DNA from: Vigna angularis
Taxonomy: Eukaryota; Streptophyta; Magnoliopsida; Fabales; Fabaceae
Length of the DNA: 64,000 nt
Direction of reading: 5' to 3'
Assembly: GCF_016808095.1 (NCBI RefSeq)
Contig: NC_068970.1
Coordinates: 36,056,630 to 36,120,629 of the forward strand
In this document: positions 49,053-60,100 of the stretch, in pieces
How positions within the stretch are numbered: the first letter of the stretch is position 1
Layout of the letters: each line of letters begins with the position of its first letter
Translations under genes and position numbers: made by a program
The notes under the pieces: model-generated
Seen by the model: only the letters and a program-made list of their open reading frames with translations
Database searches by the model: none
Told to the model about the DNA's origin: nothing

Positions 49053-50019
49053 AATATAAATATATATATATATATATTCCACATATGGCAAAAGACAAAG
49101 AAAAAAAAATCACGATTGTCATATAAGATATAATGCATCAAGCTATATGAATTGGTATGAGAAACTTAAGTATAACAAACTATAAGAACCGAAAACACTC
49201 AATAGCGGTTTATCAATTAGAATACATCTATACAATTTTTGTTATTATCATTATCTTGCACTTATTATGTCATGTATTCACGAGTGTTCTAGAGATCATG
49301 CTAAGATCTAATACAAATAGGCCTACTTGACACGCATATTCATCAAGTGTATGTTGCAAATCACACATAATCTATAAGGGATGTTTAAACTAAAATTCTA
49401 CACCATAGAATATGCAGTCTCTAACACTTTCACACACATAATAGGAATGGACATAATTGATTTAAAATCAATTTCGTGCTATAAGAACTAACAAATGACT
49501 TGTTTTTACCCATATAAACCTTATCCGTGGGATCTTCATTCAAAAAGTTTTGGTTACCATTACTTGTTTCATTAGTAAAAATTACACTTTTTAACTCGTC
49601 CAATAGGCTTCGGTTTATGGAAAACCGAAGCCTATCAAAACGCGGTGGCATTATCGTAATTAACCCGAACTTATAGGCATCGGTTCCTTCTCACCCGAAG
49701 TTTAAAGGAGATATGACCTCGGTTAAAAAGGCACTCGAGGTCGAAAGACTTGTCCATCCTCTCTGCAAAACCTGCTATGTTGCCTGCTACGCCTGACCAG
49801 TCAGACCTAAGGCATCGGTTGGCCAGGGAACCGAGGTCGTTCGGATCGAAGGCATCAGTTAGCCTAGGAACTGAAGTCGTTGGTCCTTGATATTTTCTCT
49901 CGCACGACCGTTCCTCTTCCATTTCCCTTTTCTTTTTCTTGTTTCTCTTTCTTCTCTATGCTCCAACCTAATGCGCTTCCGCTGCAGCCAGAACATAGCA
50001 CCACCACCAGGAGATGGGT

Positions 50020-50380
50020 GTGACTCACTCTGCCTTCAAACTTCTTCAGATTCAGGTTTGCGCTCCCGATCTCGACCGTGGCGCCACCGTTCTCGACCTC
50101 GGTTGCGCTCCGGAGGGTGGCTCCAAGTGGCTTGTCAGAGCTTGGGACCCTTCCACGACGGAGGCTACGTGGCTCGCTTCGCCTTCAAACTTCTTCAGAT
50201 TCAAGTTTGCGCTCCCGATCTTGACTGTGGCGCCACCGTTCTCGACCATGGTTGCGCTCCCGGAGGGTGGCTCCAGGTGGCTTGTCAGAGCTTGGGACCC
50301 TTCCACGGCAGAGGCTACGTGGCTCGCTTCGCCTTCAAATCGAATGTCGTCGCCGCCCTAGACCAGCAATCTTCCTCCAG
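50020..50380 (+). pseudogene. Captured FtsJ-type RNA methyltransferase fragment, tandemly duplicated
   Basis: Two 150-bp direct copies (50034-50183 and 50184-50333) encode the SAM-binding start of an FtsJ/RrmJ-like 2'-O-methyltransferase: AFKLLQIQ, then ATVLDLGCAP (copy 1) or ATVLDHGCAPGG (copy 2), then WLQVACQSLGP. The family motif is VLDLGCAPGxWxQVA. The copies differ by one C (a CTCC/CTCCC run), so no single frame reads both motifs intact. Real enzymes of this type (mitochondrial rRNA methyltransferase 2-like) have about 200-230 residues; only the first 60 are represented. Cargo of the surrounding transposon. Confidence 0.75.
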
Positions 50381-50459
50381 CCGTCGAAGATTGGAAACCC
50401 TAATAAAAAGGATTTGGCCCTCTGGTTTTGTGATACGCATTTGGCTTCTCTGGTTTTGG

Positions 50460-50572
50460 ATATGGACGACACGGTGTTGCTAATTGAGTATGGACTGGAG
50501 GAGACTGCATATCTGCTTGTGGCGGCTTGCTTGCAGGTGTTTTTGAGGGAGCTTCCTGGTTCGTTGCAGTGA
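50460..50572 (+). pseudogene. Unidentified captured coding fragment
   Basis: The frame reads MDDTVLLIEYGLEETAYLLV and AACLQVFLRELPGSLQ before a TGA. It is GC-richer than the surroundings and coding-like; I do not recognise the family. Confidence 0.3.
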
Positions 50573-50793
50573 TGGAGTGTTATGAAGTTGGAATCAAAAT
50601 GGGGATTTTTTTTCTAATTTTGGAATGGGGAATTGGTATGAAACTTGGAAGCGAATCAGAAGGGGTTCAGTACAGTGTGCATCGTAATCTTGGGTCTCTA
50701 TTTTGATCTCGGGTTGGGATTTTCTGGTTGTGTATTGTTCCAAGTTTTCAACATCAACTAAAAAACACTTTGACTTGCATCACTTTGTTTCAG

Positions 50794-51145
50794 GTTCCTT
50801 TGGATCTGAAGAGCACGCTTCCATTGTGTATGTTGCCTTAGCAGTTGATAAAGAGTTGCAACCTGATAAAGTAAAACGAGGCATGACAGTAAGTTCGGCT
50901 GGCTTTCATGTTGTTGCGTTTTCATATGGAAATACTAATGCTTCCATGGAGACAAAGGACTATGATGTTGAGTCTAGTTTTCGTCCGAACTTCCCAGTAA
51001 CAGAGAGTCTACTCCATAATTTGCCTCCAAATGAGAAAATATATCAGATTATTTCAAGGACTGCAATGTTTGTCTGCAAACATGGAAGTCAGTCAGAAAT
51101 CCTTCTTAGGGTGAAACAAGGAGATAATCCAAATGCATACCGCAT
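50794..51145 (+). pseudogene. Captured exon(s) of a SWAP/surp-domain splicing factor gene
   Basis: After a TTTCAG acceptor (50793) the frame reads to about residue 115. Diagnostic parts are FHVVAFSYGNTNASMETKDY, FPVTESLLHNLPPNEKIYQI and the surp core ISRTAMFVCKHGSQSEILLR ending VKQGDNP. This matches plant SWAP (Suppressor-of-White-APricot)/surp proteins similar to At5g55100, which take part in pre-mRNA splicing. The surp domain is cut after GDNP, where the family continues with TFGFLMPDH. Frame and acceptor are intact, so it could be spliced into a transcript, but the full gene is not here. Confidence 0.8.
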
Positions 51146-51363
51146 CAGTTCAGTACGAGTCCTAAAGTCTGAAAAAATTAGAAAAAAACACGCTATTGCC
51201 TCGGTTATCTAAGAACCGAGGCATAATCCTATCTCGTTTTACCCCGATTCAGAACCGAGGCATAAAGCCTACCCTTTTTTACCTCGTCCATATATGTCTC
51301 GGTTGCAGAACCGATGCATATAAGCAAAAATAACCGATGTCATTTCCCCTTACTGCACTAATG

Positions 51364-51606
51364 TTTGTTTGCAAGTGACTTAAGTCTCATTCCCTTTAAT
51401 GTTTCTAAAATCATATTTCTTCTCAAGGGTTTAGTCAAAATATCTGTTATATTTCGTTCTGAATTCACATAATCAATGAAAATAGTTCCACACTTTAACA
51501 GTTGTTTCACTAAATTGTGTCTCAATTGTATATGTTTATTCTTTCCACTGTAGTTCTTGTTTTTAGCTTTATCTACTGTCAACTGGAAATTACAATGTAT
51601 ATACAC
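51364..51606 (-). pseudogene. Copia RNase H C-terminal remnant
   Basis: Reads KHIQLRHNLVKQLLKCGTIF followed by NITDILTKPLRR, the conserved copia C-terminus (usual ADIFTKPL). The frame is cut at 51364 by the neighbouring transposon. Confidence 0.75.
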
Positions 51607-52172
51607 AAATGGGGTTGGTTTCGTTCATTCCTAGTGGAATGTTTACCAAACAGTGTTTCAACCACTTTGCATCATTACCAGTCATTTCGAGAGCAACAAA
51701 CTCAGATTTCATTATTGATCTTGCAATAATTGTTTTCTTGGCTGATATCCATACAATTGCATCACATCATCCTTAAGTGTGAATACATACCCATTATTGA
51801 ATTTTATCTCATCTGAATTAGAGATCTAATTAGCATCATTATACCCTTCTAGTACAACAAGAAATCCACTATATTCAATAGCATAATCCATTAGAGCTCT
51901 TAAGTATCTCGTAAGTCTTGCAAGTGCATCACAATGTTCGTGATTATGACATTAAGTATACCTACTTAGTCTACCTACTGCATAAGTAATATAAGGTATT
52001 GAAAAGCTCATTAAATTTCATAAGCTCCCAATTATCTAGGCATAATGAGGTTGAGAAATAAATTCTCCTCTATTTTTCTTTAATTTAGAGTTAGCATCAG
52101 CATCATAAGGGGTACTTACTAGTTTGATGCATAATACACAACTTTCTTAAGATGTTTCTCAATTTATTGTTC

Positions 52173-52421
52173 TTAAAATAACAATATATTATCTCCCTTC
52201 TTTATGATTCTAACACGTAAAATCATATTGTCTTCACCTATGTCTTTCATTTCAAATCTAGAACCTAGAAACAATTTAGTTCTAGGGACAATCTCATTGT
52301 ATGTACCAAATATTAACATGTCATCTACATACAAATATATAATGACGCATTCATTATTTTCAAATTTAGAGTAGTCACATTTATCAGCATCATTAGGTGA
52401 AAAGTTATCACAAAGCAACAT
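52173..52421 (-). pseudogene. Copia reverse transcriptase core remnant
   Basis: Contains the catalytic YVDDM motif in CVIIYLYVDDMLIFG and the following KLFLGSRFEMKDIGE block, as in copia reverse transcriptases (RVT_2). Flanking frames are broken. Confidence 0.8.
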
Positions 52422-52558
52422 ATTGTCAAGTTTTTCCTACCATTGTTTTGGTGCTTATTTCAATCTATATAAAGGACCATGTATTACAATTAGATTAACT
52501 TTGATATAGGACACATATAGTACATCACTCAAGGCTAGAGTCTTCCTAGAAGTGAGTT

Positions 52559-52850
52559 TTAAAAAACATTTCCTTTTTCTAGGAAGGAAGTTGTTCTGGA
52601 ATCACCAAGATAAACATGTTCTTCTCCACCGCCTATATTAGTGTAGGAGGTAAAAGTACATCTGTTTATACATATGTGGACCCAAGAGTCTACCACCCAT
52701 TTACTCACATTAGTCATTAGATTTATGTATAAGACGACCACAACAATAGTATCTATCCTTTTGACTATATTTGTCTTATTGTCATTTCTTTCTCTATATC
52801 TGCACTAAGGTGCATGATAGCCTCACTTTCCACATATGAAGCAATTTCCC
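52559..52850 (-). pseudogene. Copia zinc knuckle and protease remnant
   Basis: At 52800-52850 a CCHC knuckle is recognisable (CFICGK then GYHAP) but carries two stops. Then WVVDSWVHICINRCTFTSY and HVYLGDSRTTSFLEKG match the copia protease and following region. The protease catalytic DSG triad has become DSW with a small deletion, so it is inactive. Confidence 0.75.
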
Positions 52851-53051
52851 TTCTTCTTAAAGGTAGGGTTAGATTCGTTGGTACCTTGTTGGAGCAGGTT
52901 TATCTTCTACCATGTTAGCTTTTACAGATAACATTTTAGCCCTTGCAATAACACACTCCTTCCTATTGGTATCTTTAATGATGATGTGTGTTATAAGTTT
53001 TGGAAGCGACATCTGCTTGTGTCTGTGTTTCAGTTGTTGTTTGTAGTCTGT

Positions 53052-53600
53052 TCAGGATGGTTGTAGTTTCGCGATTAGAAGTTCTAAAACAAAGTCATCA
53101 GGTATAATTATGTTCTCTGCTTTGATATCTTCACATAATTTGTGGTACTCATTAATTTGGATCTTTCTGTCCTTATCTTCAATCAGCTCCCATCGATAGT
53201 ATTTTTCTATTATGAATCTTTGTTTGACGACATCTTTGGCAATATATTTGAGAATCAACAAATCCTAAATGTCTTTCACTTCCTTATAGGAAGCATACAC
53301 ATCGAACAAGTCATTATACAATGCTCTAAGTAGAGTGTGTTAGCATACCTCGTTTGCATGAATCTAGTCTTCAACTTATTTAGCAGGAGTTGGGTTTTGA
53401 AGATATAGGGCAATATAACCTCCATACATGTCTAATAAAGTAAACACATTCTTGCTAGCGCCGGATGTTTTGTCCAAAGAAGACCTTGATTTTAAGCACA
53501 TTTGGGAACAATTTCACAAATACCGTATGAGTTTCAAAAACAATGTTTTGATTCTCGAATTTGAGTTATTAATAATGTTAGCCATAAGTCTTTAAGATTG
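53052..53600 (-). pseudogene. Copia gag (UBN2-type) remnant
   Basis: Begins with an ATG near 53586 reading MANIINNSNSRIK just inside the right LTR. Further down KYYRWELIEDKDRKIQINE and EYHKLCEDIKAENI match copia gag helices. Multiple stops. Confidence 0.65.
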
Positions 53601-53601
53601 T

Positions 53602-54103
53602 TGTAGAAACTGATGAAATCACGAACAAAAAGACTTTATGAGGATTATGGATTCATTGTTGTTAAGAACTTATTTGCAATGTGTTGTGCAAGTCTTTTGA
53701 GATACAATAAAAACTTTTTAGATTTTTTAAAGATATCAGAACTAGTAAAGAACTTTAATAATAAATAATCCAATATCTTAAAGAGATGATAGAGAGAAGA
53801 AAAAATGCTAAAGAGAAAAGAGGACTAGAGAGAAATGTATAAGAAGTGTGTCTCTAAGAGGTGAGCATGTGCACTTATATAGAGAAAAGAATGACTTATT
53901 TTGCATGACAACAAATCTGCAACATTCTCCTTGATCTTTGAAACTGTCAAGCAGTGCATCTCCTTACTTACGAAAGTGACTTCAACTTCACTTGTAGCTC
54001 TGGAAGACCTAGACATTTAATTTGAAATTGATCTTGTTGTAGAGAAAAAAAGAAACACGTTCAAAAACGAGTTTTGTTACAACAAGAAAATATATAATTT
54101 TTA

Positions 54104-54105
<2 letters not shown>
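53602..54105 (-). repeat. Right LTR (5' LTR) of the copia element
   Basis: Starts TGTAGAAACTGATGAAATCA and ends near TTTTTACA at 54105 just before a (TA)n tract (54108-54141), mirroring the left LTR. Confidence 0.7.

Positions 54106-54107
<2 letters not shown>

Positions 54108-54141
<34 letters not shown>
54108..54141. repeat. (TA)n microsatellite
   Basis: About 17 TA units next to the copia right LTR. Confidence 0.9.
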
Positions 54142-54144
<3 letters not shown>

Positions 54145-54146
<2 letters not shown>

Positions 54147-57140
54147 GAACTCATGTTTGGAAGTTTTACGAGGGTTACTTAACTATTATTCTAGAATTAA
54201 TTTTGATAAATTGACACAAATAAGTGTAATTCTAAAAAGGTTTTTTTTTCGCAGCAAAAGGATATTCTCGGGTGTCTATATTGATACTTTAAATATGAGA
54301 AATTTTTTTGATAAAGTATTCAATCATATTAAATAGCAGTGTGGTGATACACATATACTACAAAAGTTATATACGCGAACTTAACATTATTTTCTTTGAA
54401 ATTTCTTATATGTTATAATTGATGTATTAATTTAAAGACGAATTTAACCATAATATTATTAATTTAATCAATATATTGTACTGATTTAATTAAAATATTG
54501 TCATCTTGAAAAAAAAAAAGTGCCATGTATCTTCATCACGTCCATTTACTCTCTTAGAGTTTTCTCAGGTTTTAGTAATTCTCAACTTGTTTAACCAATC
54601 ATGTTTGATTTACATACACAAATATCTTGACACAAATATCTTGACAATTGATTCTTTGTCTTATCACAAGGTTAATGATGATTATGGAAAATTCATAAGA
54701 CTTTTTAATAATTATGATGTGTTTGATTGTATTACAATTATCATTTTTATTTGGACATGAATTTAACTCATAATTATATTAATTTAACCAAATATTGCAC
54801 TAGTTTAACTAATGTGTCAAAAACATAATTAAAATATAGTGGAAAAGTAGAATAAATATACACCACACAGAAATGTCTATTTATCGTTTTTTTTTCTCTA
54901 ATTAGTAATATGACACTAAAATGATTGAGTTATGTTATGATAAAACATAAATGATGGAAGTTTTGGAGCATGATTCAGAAGAAGCAACATTTGCTCTACA
55001 CAAATTTGTGACCCAACATTAGAATATTTGAAAGCATTAACTTCGTTTTGTCAACAACTTCAATCATTACAGTACTCACAACAACAATCTATCTACATTT
55101 GTGATTAATGTGTTCAGAATAATGCAATGGAGCTATGTACTCCAATTAAATTTTTTTTGAATGAATTTATTCGAACAAAATATTTAAAAATGAAAAAAGT
55201 TTAAAATCAATTAAAATTTTAAACATTTAAAATTCTCTTGAATTTTATAATTTCTCAAGCAATCTAAAGTAACTTTAAAATTTGTTAAACATATATATGC
55301 ACTTAAATTTTGTAGACACAGGAAGTTTCATAGATATATTAAAAGGTGATACGCCACACTTTGAATACGTGTTTGGTTTGGAATAGTAGAGTATGGTGTA
55401 TGAATAGAAAGAAGTTAAGGAGGTGAAATGAAATTCCTTTGGGGTGTAATAGGAGTCATTTTATGAAGGAGGCTATGTAATAGGAACACGTTGCTTTATG
55501 CTTTGTCCTTGTGCCATTTTATTTTATTATTATTGTATAAAGGTTAACCTTTTCTTAGCAGCAGAAAAGAAAGAAAAAAAAAAAGAGACAGAATTGACCT
55601 GCCACCAATATACAATAGATAGATTACCTGCACCCAAGCACATGCCAAGCCACACAATGTTTCTTTTGCCGCTAATGCCTAATTTAAATTTTATCACACC
55701 AACTCCGATTATAAAAATTAATGCTCTTCTATTTTATTACATCATCCCTTCCATTATATGTCACATGTGCTCATTTTTGTTCTTCCTAATACGACTAACT
55801 TGTCTTACCCATGAATAATCCTTTTAAAATGGGTTTGGGCAGGTTAGCCGTAGGATATCATAACAGGGATAACGCCATTTCTTCCTGCACCTCCTTTTTT
55901 CTTTCTGCACCCCTTCAAACCCCTATTATTACTATTATTATTAATTACAATAATAATAAAAATAATAAATATAAATATTTTCTGTCATTTTCTAAATTCA
56001 TTTATTTATTAGAAAAAATACCCCTTGAATATTATTAAAAGTAATTAAAATATTTTAATTGCAATAATATAACTCGGTCATTAAACATATATATTAATGC
56101 CAAATGAGAGTATAGATACCAATCAGAATAATTTCACCTAAATACAAATATTAATAAAGATACTCAATTGATATTAAAAATAATTTAAATATAATGCATT
56201 TTTTGAAATGCATTCCGATAGGACAATACTATTAGAATCACTTGAGACAATTTCCGGTTACCACGTTTTATGAGGTTGCGAAGAAAATATGGGAGTGAAG
56301 GAAGAAATTTCCCAGGCATAAACCTGGACGGTAAGCATAGTGGGCGTTTTTTCCTAATAATTTTCAATCCCATTTTCTGTTGAATTTCATACATACTTCA
56401 TTTCGTTAGGATTAAGGAGGAACAAATTTTAATCGCACCACTCTTTCACTTAATTGTTGCTACTCAACCATCGATTAGACTCCAACGAATATGCTCCAGT
56501 CAAGCAACATCTAACTACCAAAAAGGAAATTGGATATTCCATAGGAATTTTGTGCTTTAGAAAATAATTTATTAAACTACCACGAAAACTATTAACTCTC
56601 CACTTGAATCTGGAGATAAAAATAAGACAAACAAAATAAGCATTTTTACGGCATTATATATAAATATTATTACTATAAATAATAAAGTAAAAAGTTAAAA
56701 TATTTATTTAATTTTACAAAACATATATGTATTAAATAGATTATTTATTTCTTCTAAAAATCTTCAATATATTTTTATTCGCAAACATATTTTTTTGTAC
56801 GTCATTTTCATTTCATTAATGTCTTCTATTTCTTTTCATTTCATTATTATTTTTCCCCTCTATATTACACTTATCATCCCAACAAGGCATAAGTGAATGC
56901 ATGAAGGATTACAAAACCGTGTTACTATATGCCCTAAGCTTTCTTCTACTGTTGAGTGAGTTACATAAAATACAGACACCCATAATGTGGGGGAAAATGA
57001 ATGAATTTGAATATGGCATGCGCCTTCTGTAGATTGGAAAGCAAGTAATCATCGTGTAAGCTCTCCATATTTTGGGTGCAGTCTCGATTTTAGAGCAACA
57101 TGTACAAGATAAAATATTGCCAGAATAGATCTTCGAAGGG
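54145..57140. other. Intergenic, downstream of the sucrose transporter gene
   Basis: AT-rich. No supported gene. 55550-55720 has a purine-rich tract, and 55880-55920 has TTCCTGCACC phrases like those near 28265, probably worn repeats. The last few hundred bases before 57140 contain the 3' untranslated region of the transporter. Confidence 0.5.
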
Positions 57141-60100
57141 CTAACCCATATGAAATCCTGTTGACTGGAAATTGCTAGATAGATTTGGCAGTTTGAGAGT
57201 TGCAATTATACCACCAGCCAGAGCACAAACGGAGGCCAGAACAAAGGCAGGAATATTTCCACCACCAAAGAGAGCATCCCAGGGACCACAACCAAGGGAT
57301 ATAACAATCTAAAGATGCCAATAATATATCAAAACCGAATTCACAACATTTACAAGAAACTCAAACTCTAAAAGTGTAAGATGTCATCAAGGAAAACTAT
57401 TACAGAGAGCTATAATCAACCATTGATTGGTCACAGTACCAACAGTTTCATCCCAATATCATACAAAAGAATAAGAAACTACCAAACAGGACGAAAAGAA
57501 TGGAGAGGCAAGTTTAGGATAGAGGGAACAGTCTTTCACCTTTTATTTTTTAATGTTCAACCATTAATTTGGTACCACTATAATTGAACAAACATTACAG
57601 TTTAGTCTCATGTAAAAATCATCTTTTTTTAGTTCTTGACCATACTGTTGTTGTCCATTTTAATTTCTATGAATTTAAACAATTAGAGATTAACAGATTA
57701 AAAATGGTATGCATTACTAAAAGTTAATGAAATAACGAGTAAGGATTAAAATGGTTGAATTACAACTACACGGACTAAAAGACAAATTTTGTACAACTAG
57801 AAGGACTAAACAAGTAAATAAACTTTTTATTAATATTCATTGTGGTTTTTCAGTTATAAATAAATTTTATGCACCCTGTTCCAAAATAAAGTCCATTGGA
57901 ATTGTGTCCAAAAATAGTAAATAAGGAAGAAATTTGGAGAGTTAATTGCATAGGAAAGATCAAAACACCACATTGCACAACATTAATGTAGTAGTATGAA
58001 CAGACACATGTAACAATGATAAAACAATATAAAACAAGACAATTTTGTAACTCCAAAAGATTCACTCTAAGAAAGGTGGAGTAACAAACAGACAGTAATA
58101 CTAGAGAAGAAAAAGAAAAGTACCTGAGGAACAACAATTGCAAGATTTAGAACTCCTATGGCCAATCCTGCGTAACCAACAAAGCATCTTGAGATCAGAA
58201 ACTTTAAAAGACCAAATATTCAGCATATCAAAATTATCTACAACAAATACCAACCTTGGCCACCTCCTGAATCAGCAGTCAACTCTGCTGTGACAGCAAA
58301 GGGTACACTGTAGGTAATCTGCCACAAATATGGGAAACAACCATGTCATGAATGAACTCCCTTAGATATTTAATAAAGATAATAGAATGGTTGCTTCAGA
58401 AGATCTAAAAGGAAACGGAATCCGGTGGTGCAACAAAATAGTTTAAATGTAAAAATCAAACAGCTCATACTCACCGCAAGAGGAAAACCAAGAAGAACAA
58501 ACACAACCAAGGAAGCAATCTTGATTGCTACACTTGCTCCAATTACATGTTCTATCCCTCCAGAATGATTTCGAATGGAAATCAGACTAATGATAGCAGT
58601 GCCAGCCATGCAGACAAAGACAATAAAATTGCTCAGCGCCCATACCAATTTCGTGCCCATCCACTTACACATTGGTTCAATGAAAAAAGAGCTAATTCCA
58701 AGGACAACCTATGAAGCCATAAAAGCAGCGTCGGATGACATGACTCAGATCAGTAATTCGGCAGGAAAAAAATCCAAAACCCCGAATTTAACATAAAGAT
58801 AAAAGAAGTTCTAGATCATCGTCAGTAAATCTTGTGAGAAATCTCTCAAAGAAAACATGCTCAATCTTGAGTTCTTACTGAATTCAATAGCAAACCAAAT
58901 GCACCTTCTCTAACACCTTGATCGTAAAGATCTATTTCAGAAGTGCCCCCTTTTGGATCACCATGATAAACTTCTCTCCCCATCCAATCCGTGTCAAACA
59001 GAAAGAAGGGAAACCATGACAACTGCAGAAAGGCACATGATTGAAGGGAACATAAGAATGATTGCATAGAGGAAGCATCAGCACAAAACTAAGTGCCTTC
59101 ACAACCGATTTGAGAACACAGATAACAGAAACCTTCACAAATAAATACTGCAGTACCTACCCAAGTGAGAGCCATTACAATCAGGACTGAATGCATAGCA
59201 GGAGGCAAATGCCTTAAACTTGTCAACAAGTTTACCAATACTGCTCCAGGCCCATCCATTACATTTTCAATATGATCTTCCCCAGCTTTGAAATTCTTAG
59301 GATTTAGCTCTGCCTCTTTCCCAATGTGATCTTCAGTTCTCTGGTCATTGGATTCACCCATAACAGATAAAGGCCTTGATTTTGAAAATTCAACACCATT
59401 TTGTTGTTGTTCATCCAATAAAGGAGAAAAATCTGACAAGTGATGATGTTGACTTGCAGTGGTAAGTGGAACCTCATCAGCAAAATAAAGGGTGACAAAT
59501 GTGCATAATGCCAGAAACACCTGCCAATATTGTATGATGAGATTTCAAGCTATTAAATCAATTATGCATTAAAACTTTTAAGTTTAACGGTATGCGATTT
59601 AACAAGGAAGATCATTAAGCTAATGACCGAACCCCATAACAGCACAAACTTTTCCTAATAGTGTTTCTCTTTGCTTTCATAAAAGAGTACGGTCCGCAAA
59701 GATGTTGAGCACAAGATAATGCAAGTAGAGTTGTTGCTTCATAAGATAATGCAAGTAAAGATTATCGTCCCACTAGAGAATTAATTAAATTAAATTAATA
59801 CAAAAAACTATCATACAAACTGGAAGAGCTTACTTTTGAGTACTAAGGAAAAGGAAAAAAAAAATAGTCATTCTAAGATAAGTCATGCTTATGATGTCTG
59901 ACAACTGACAACGTATACTAAAAGTAAAATATGAAGGTCCAATCTAGCAGAATTTAATAGTAACCTACCACAGCCACAAGAAATGCTGCCTTAAGATTGC
60001 CACAGGCTTCGCAGCAAGCTCTTGTGGTCAGGAAAGGGAACCATCTGCTTCGACAAGAGACGGTAAAGCATTAGTATGAAATATAAACAGAACAAATATA

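Larger units (their letters stand above)
49570..51363 (+). mobile_element. CACTA-variant (CATTAGT-ended) Pack element with two or more captured genes
   Basis: The left end is CATTAGTAAAAATTAC at 49570; the right end ACTGCACTAATG closes at 51363, so the complement starts CATTAGTGCAG. TTT flanks both sides (49567-49569 and 51364-51366). Subterminal repeats of CGGTT/AACCG type with AGGCATCGGTT or ACCGAGGCATAA sit at 49600-49880 and 51200-51340 in opposite orientation. The interior is GC-rich with FtsJ-type, unidentified and SWAP/surp-type gene pieces on the plus strand and no transposase. It lies within a copia element and is younger than it. Confidence 0.8.
48566..54105 (-). mobile_element. Ty1/copia retrotransposon, decayed, with two LTRs; split by a CACTA variant
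   Basis: Two diverged direct repeats (48566-49052 and 53602-54105) bound an interior with copia proteins on the minus strand in the order gag (about 53600-52900), zinc knuckle (52800-52850), protease (52559-52741), reverse transcriptase (52173-52421) and RNase H (51364-51606). All frames carry stops and shifts. The interior is broken at 51364 by a 1.8-kb transposon ending at 49570. LTR divergence is visibly high, so the insertion is old. No standard tRNA-Met primer site is apparent next to the right LTR, and the outer flanks do not give an exact 5-bp duplication. Confidence 0.8.

Noticed and set aside
49887..50483. 198-codon plus-strand ORF as a functional methyltransferase
   Set aside because: It is a chance join of leader, two duplicated FtsJ pieces in different frames and unrelated sequence within a transposon.
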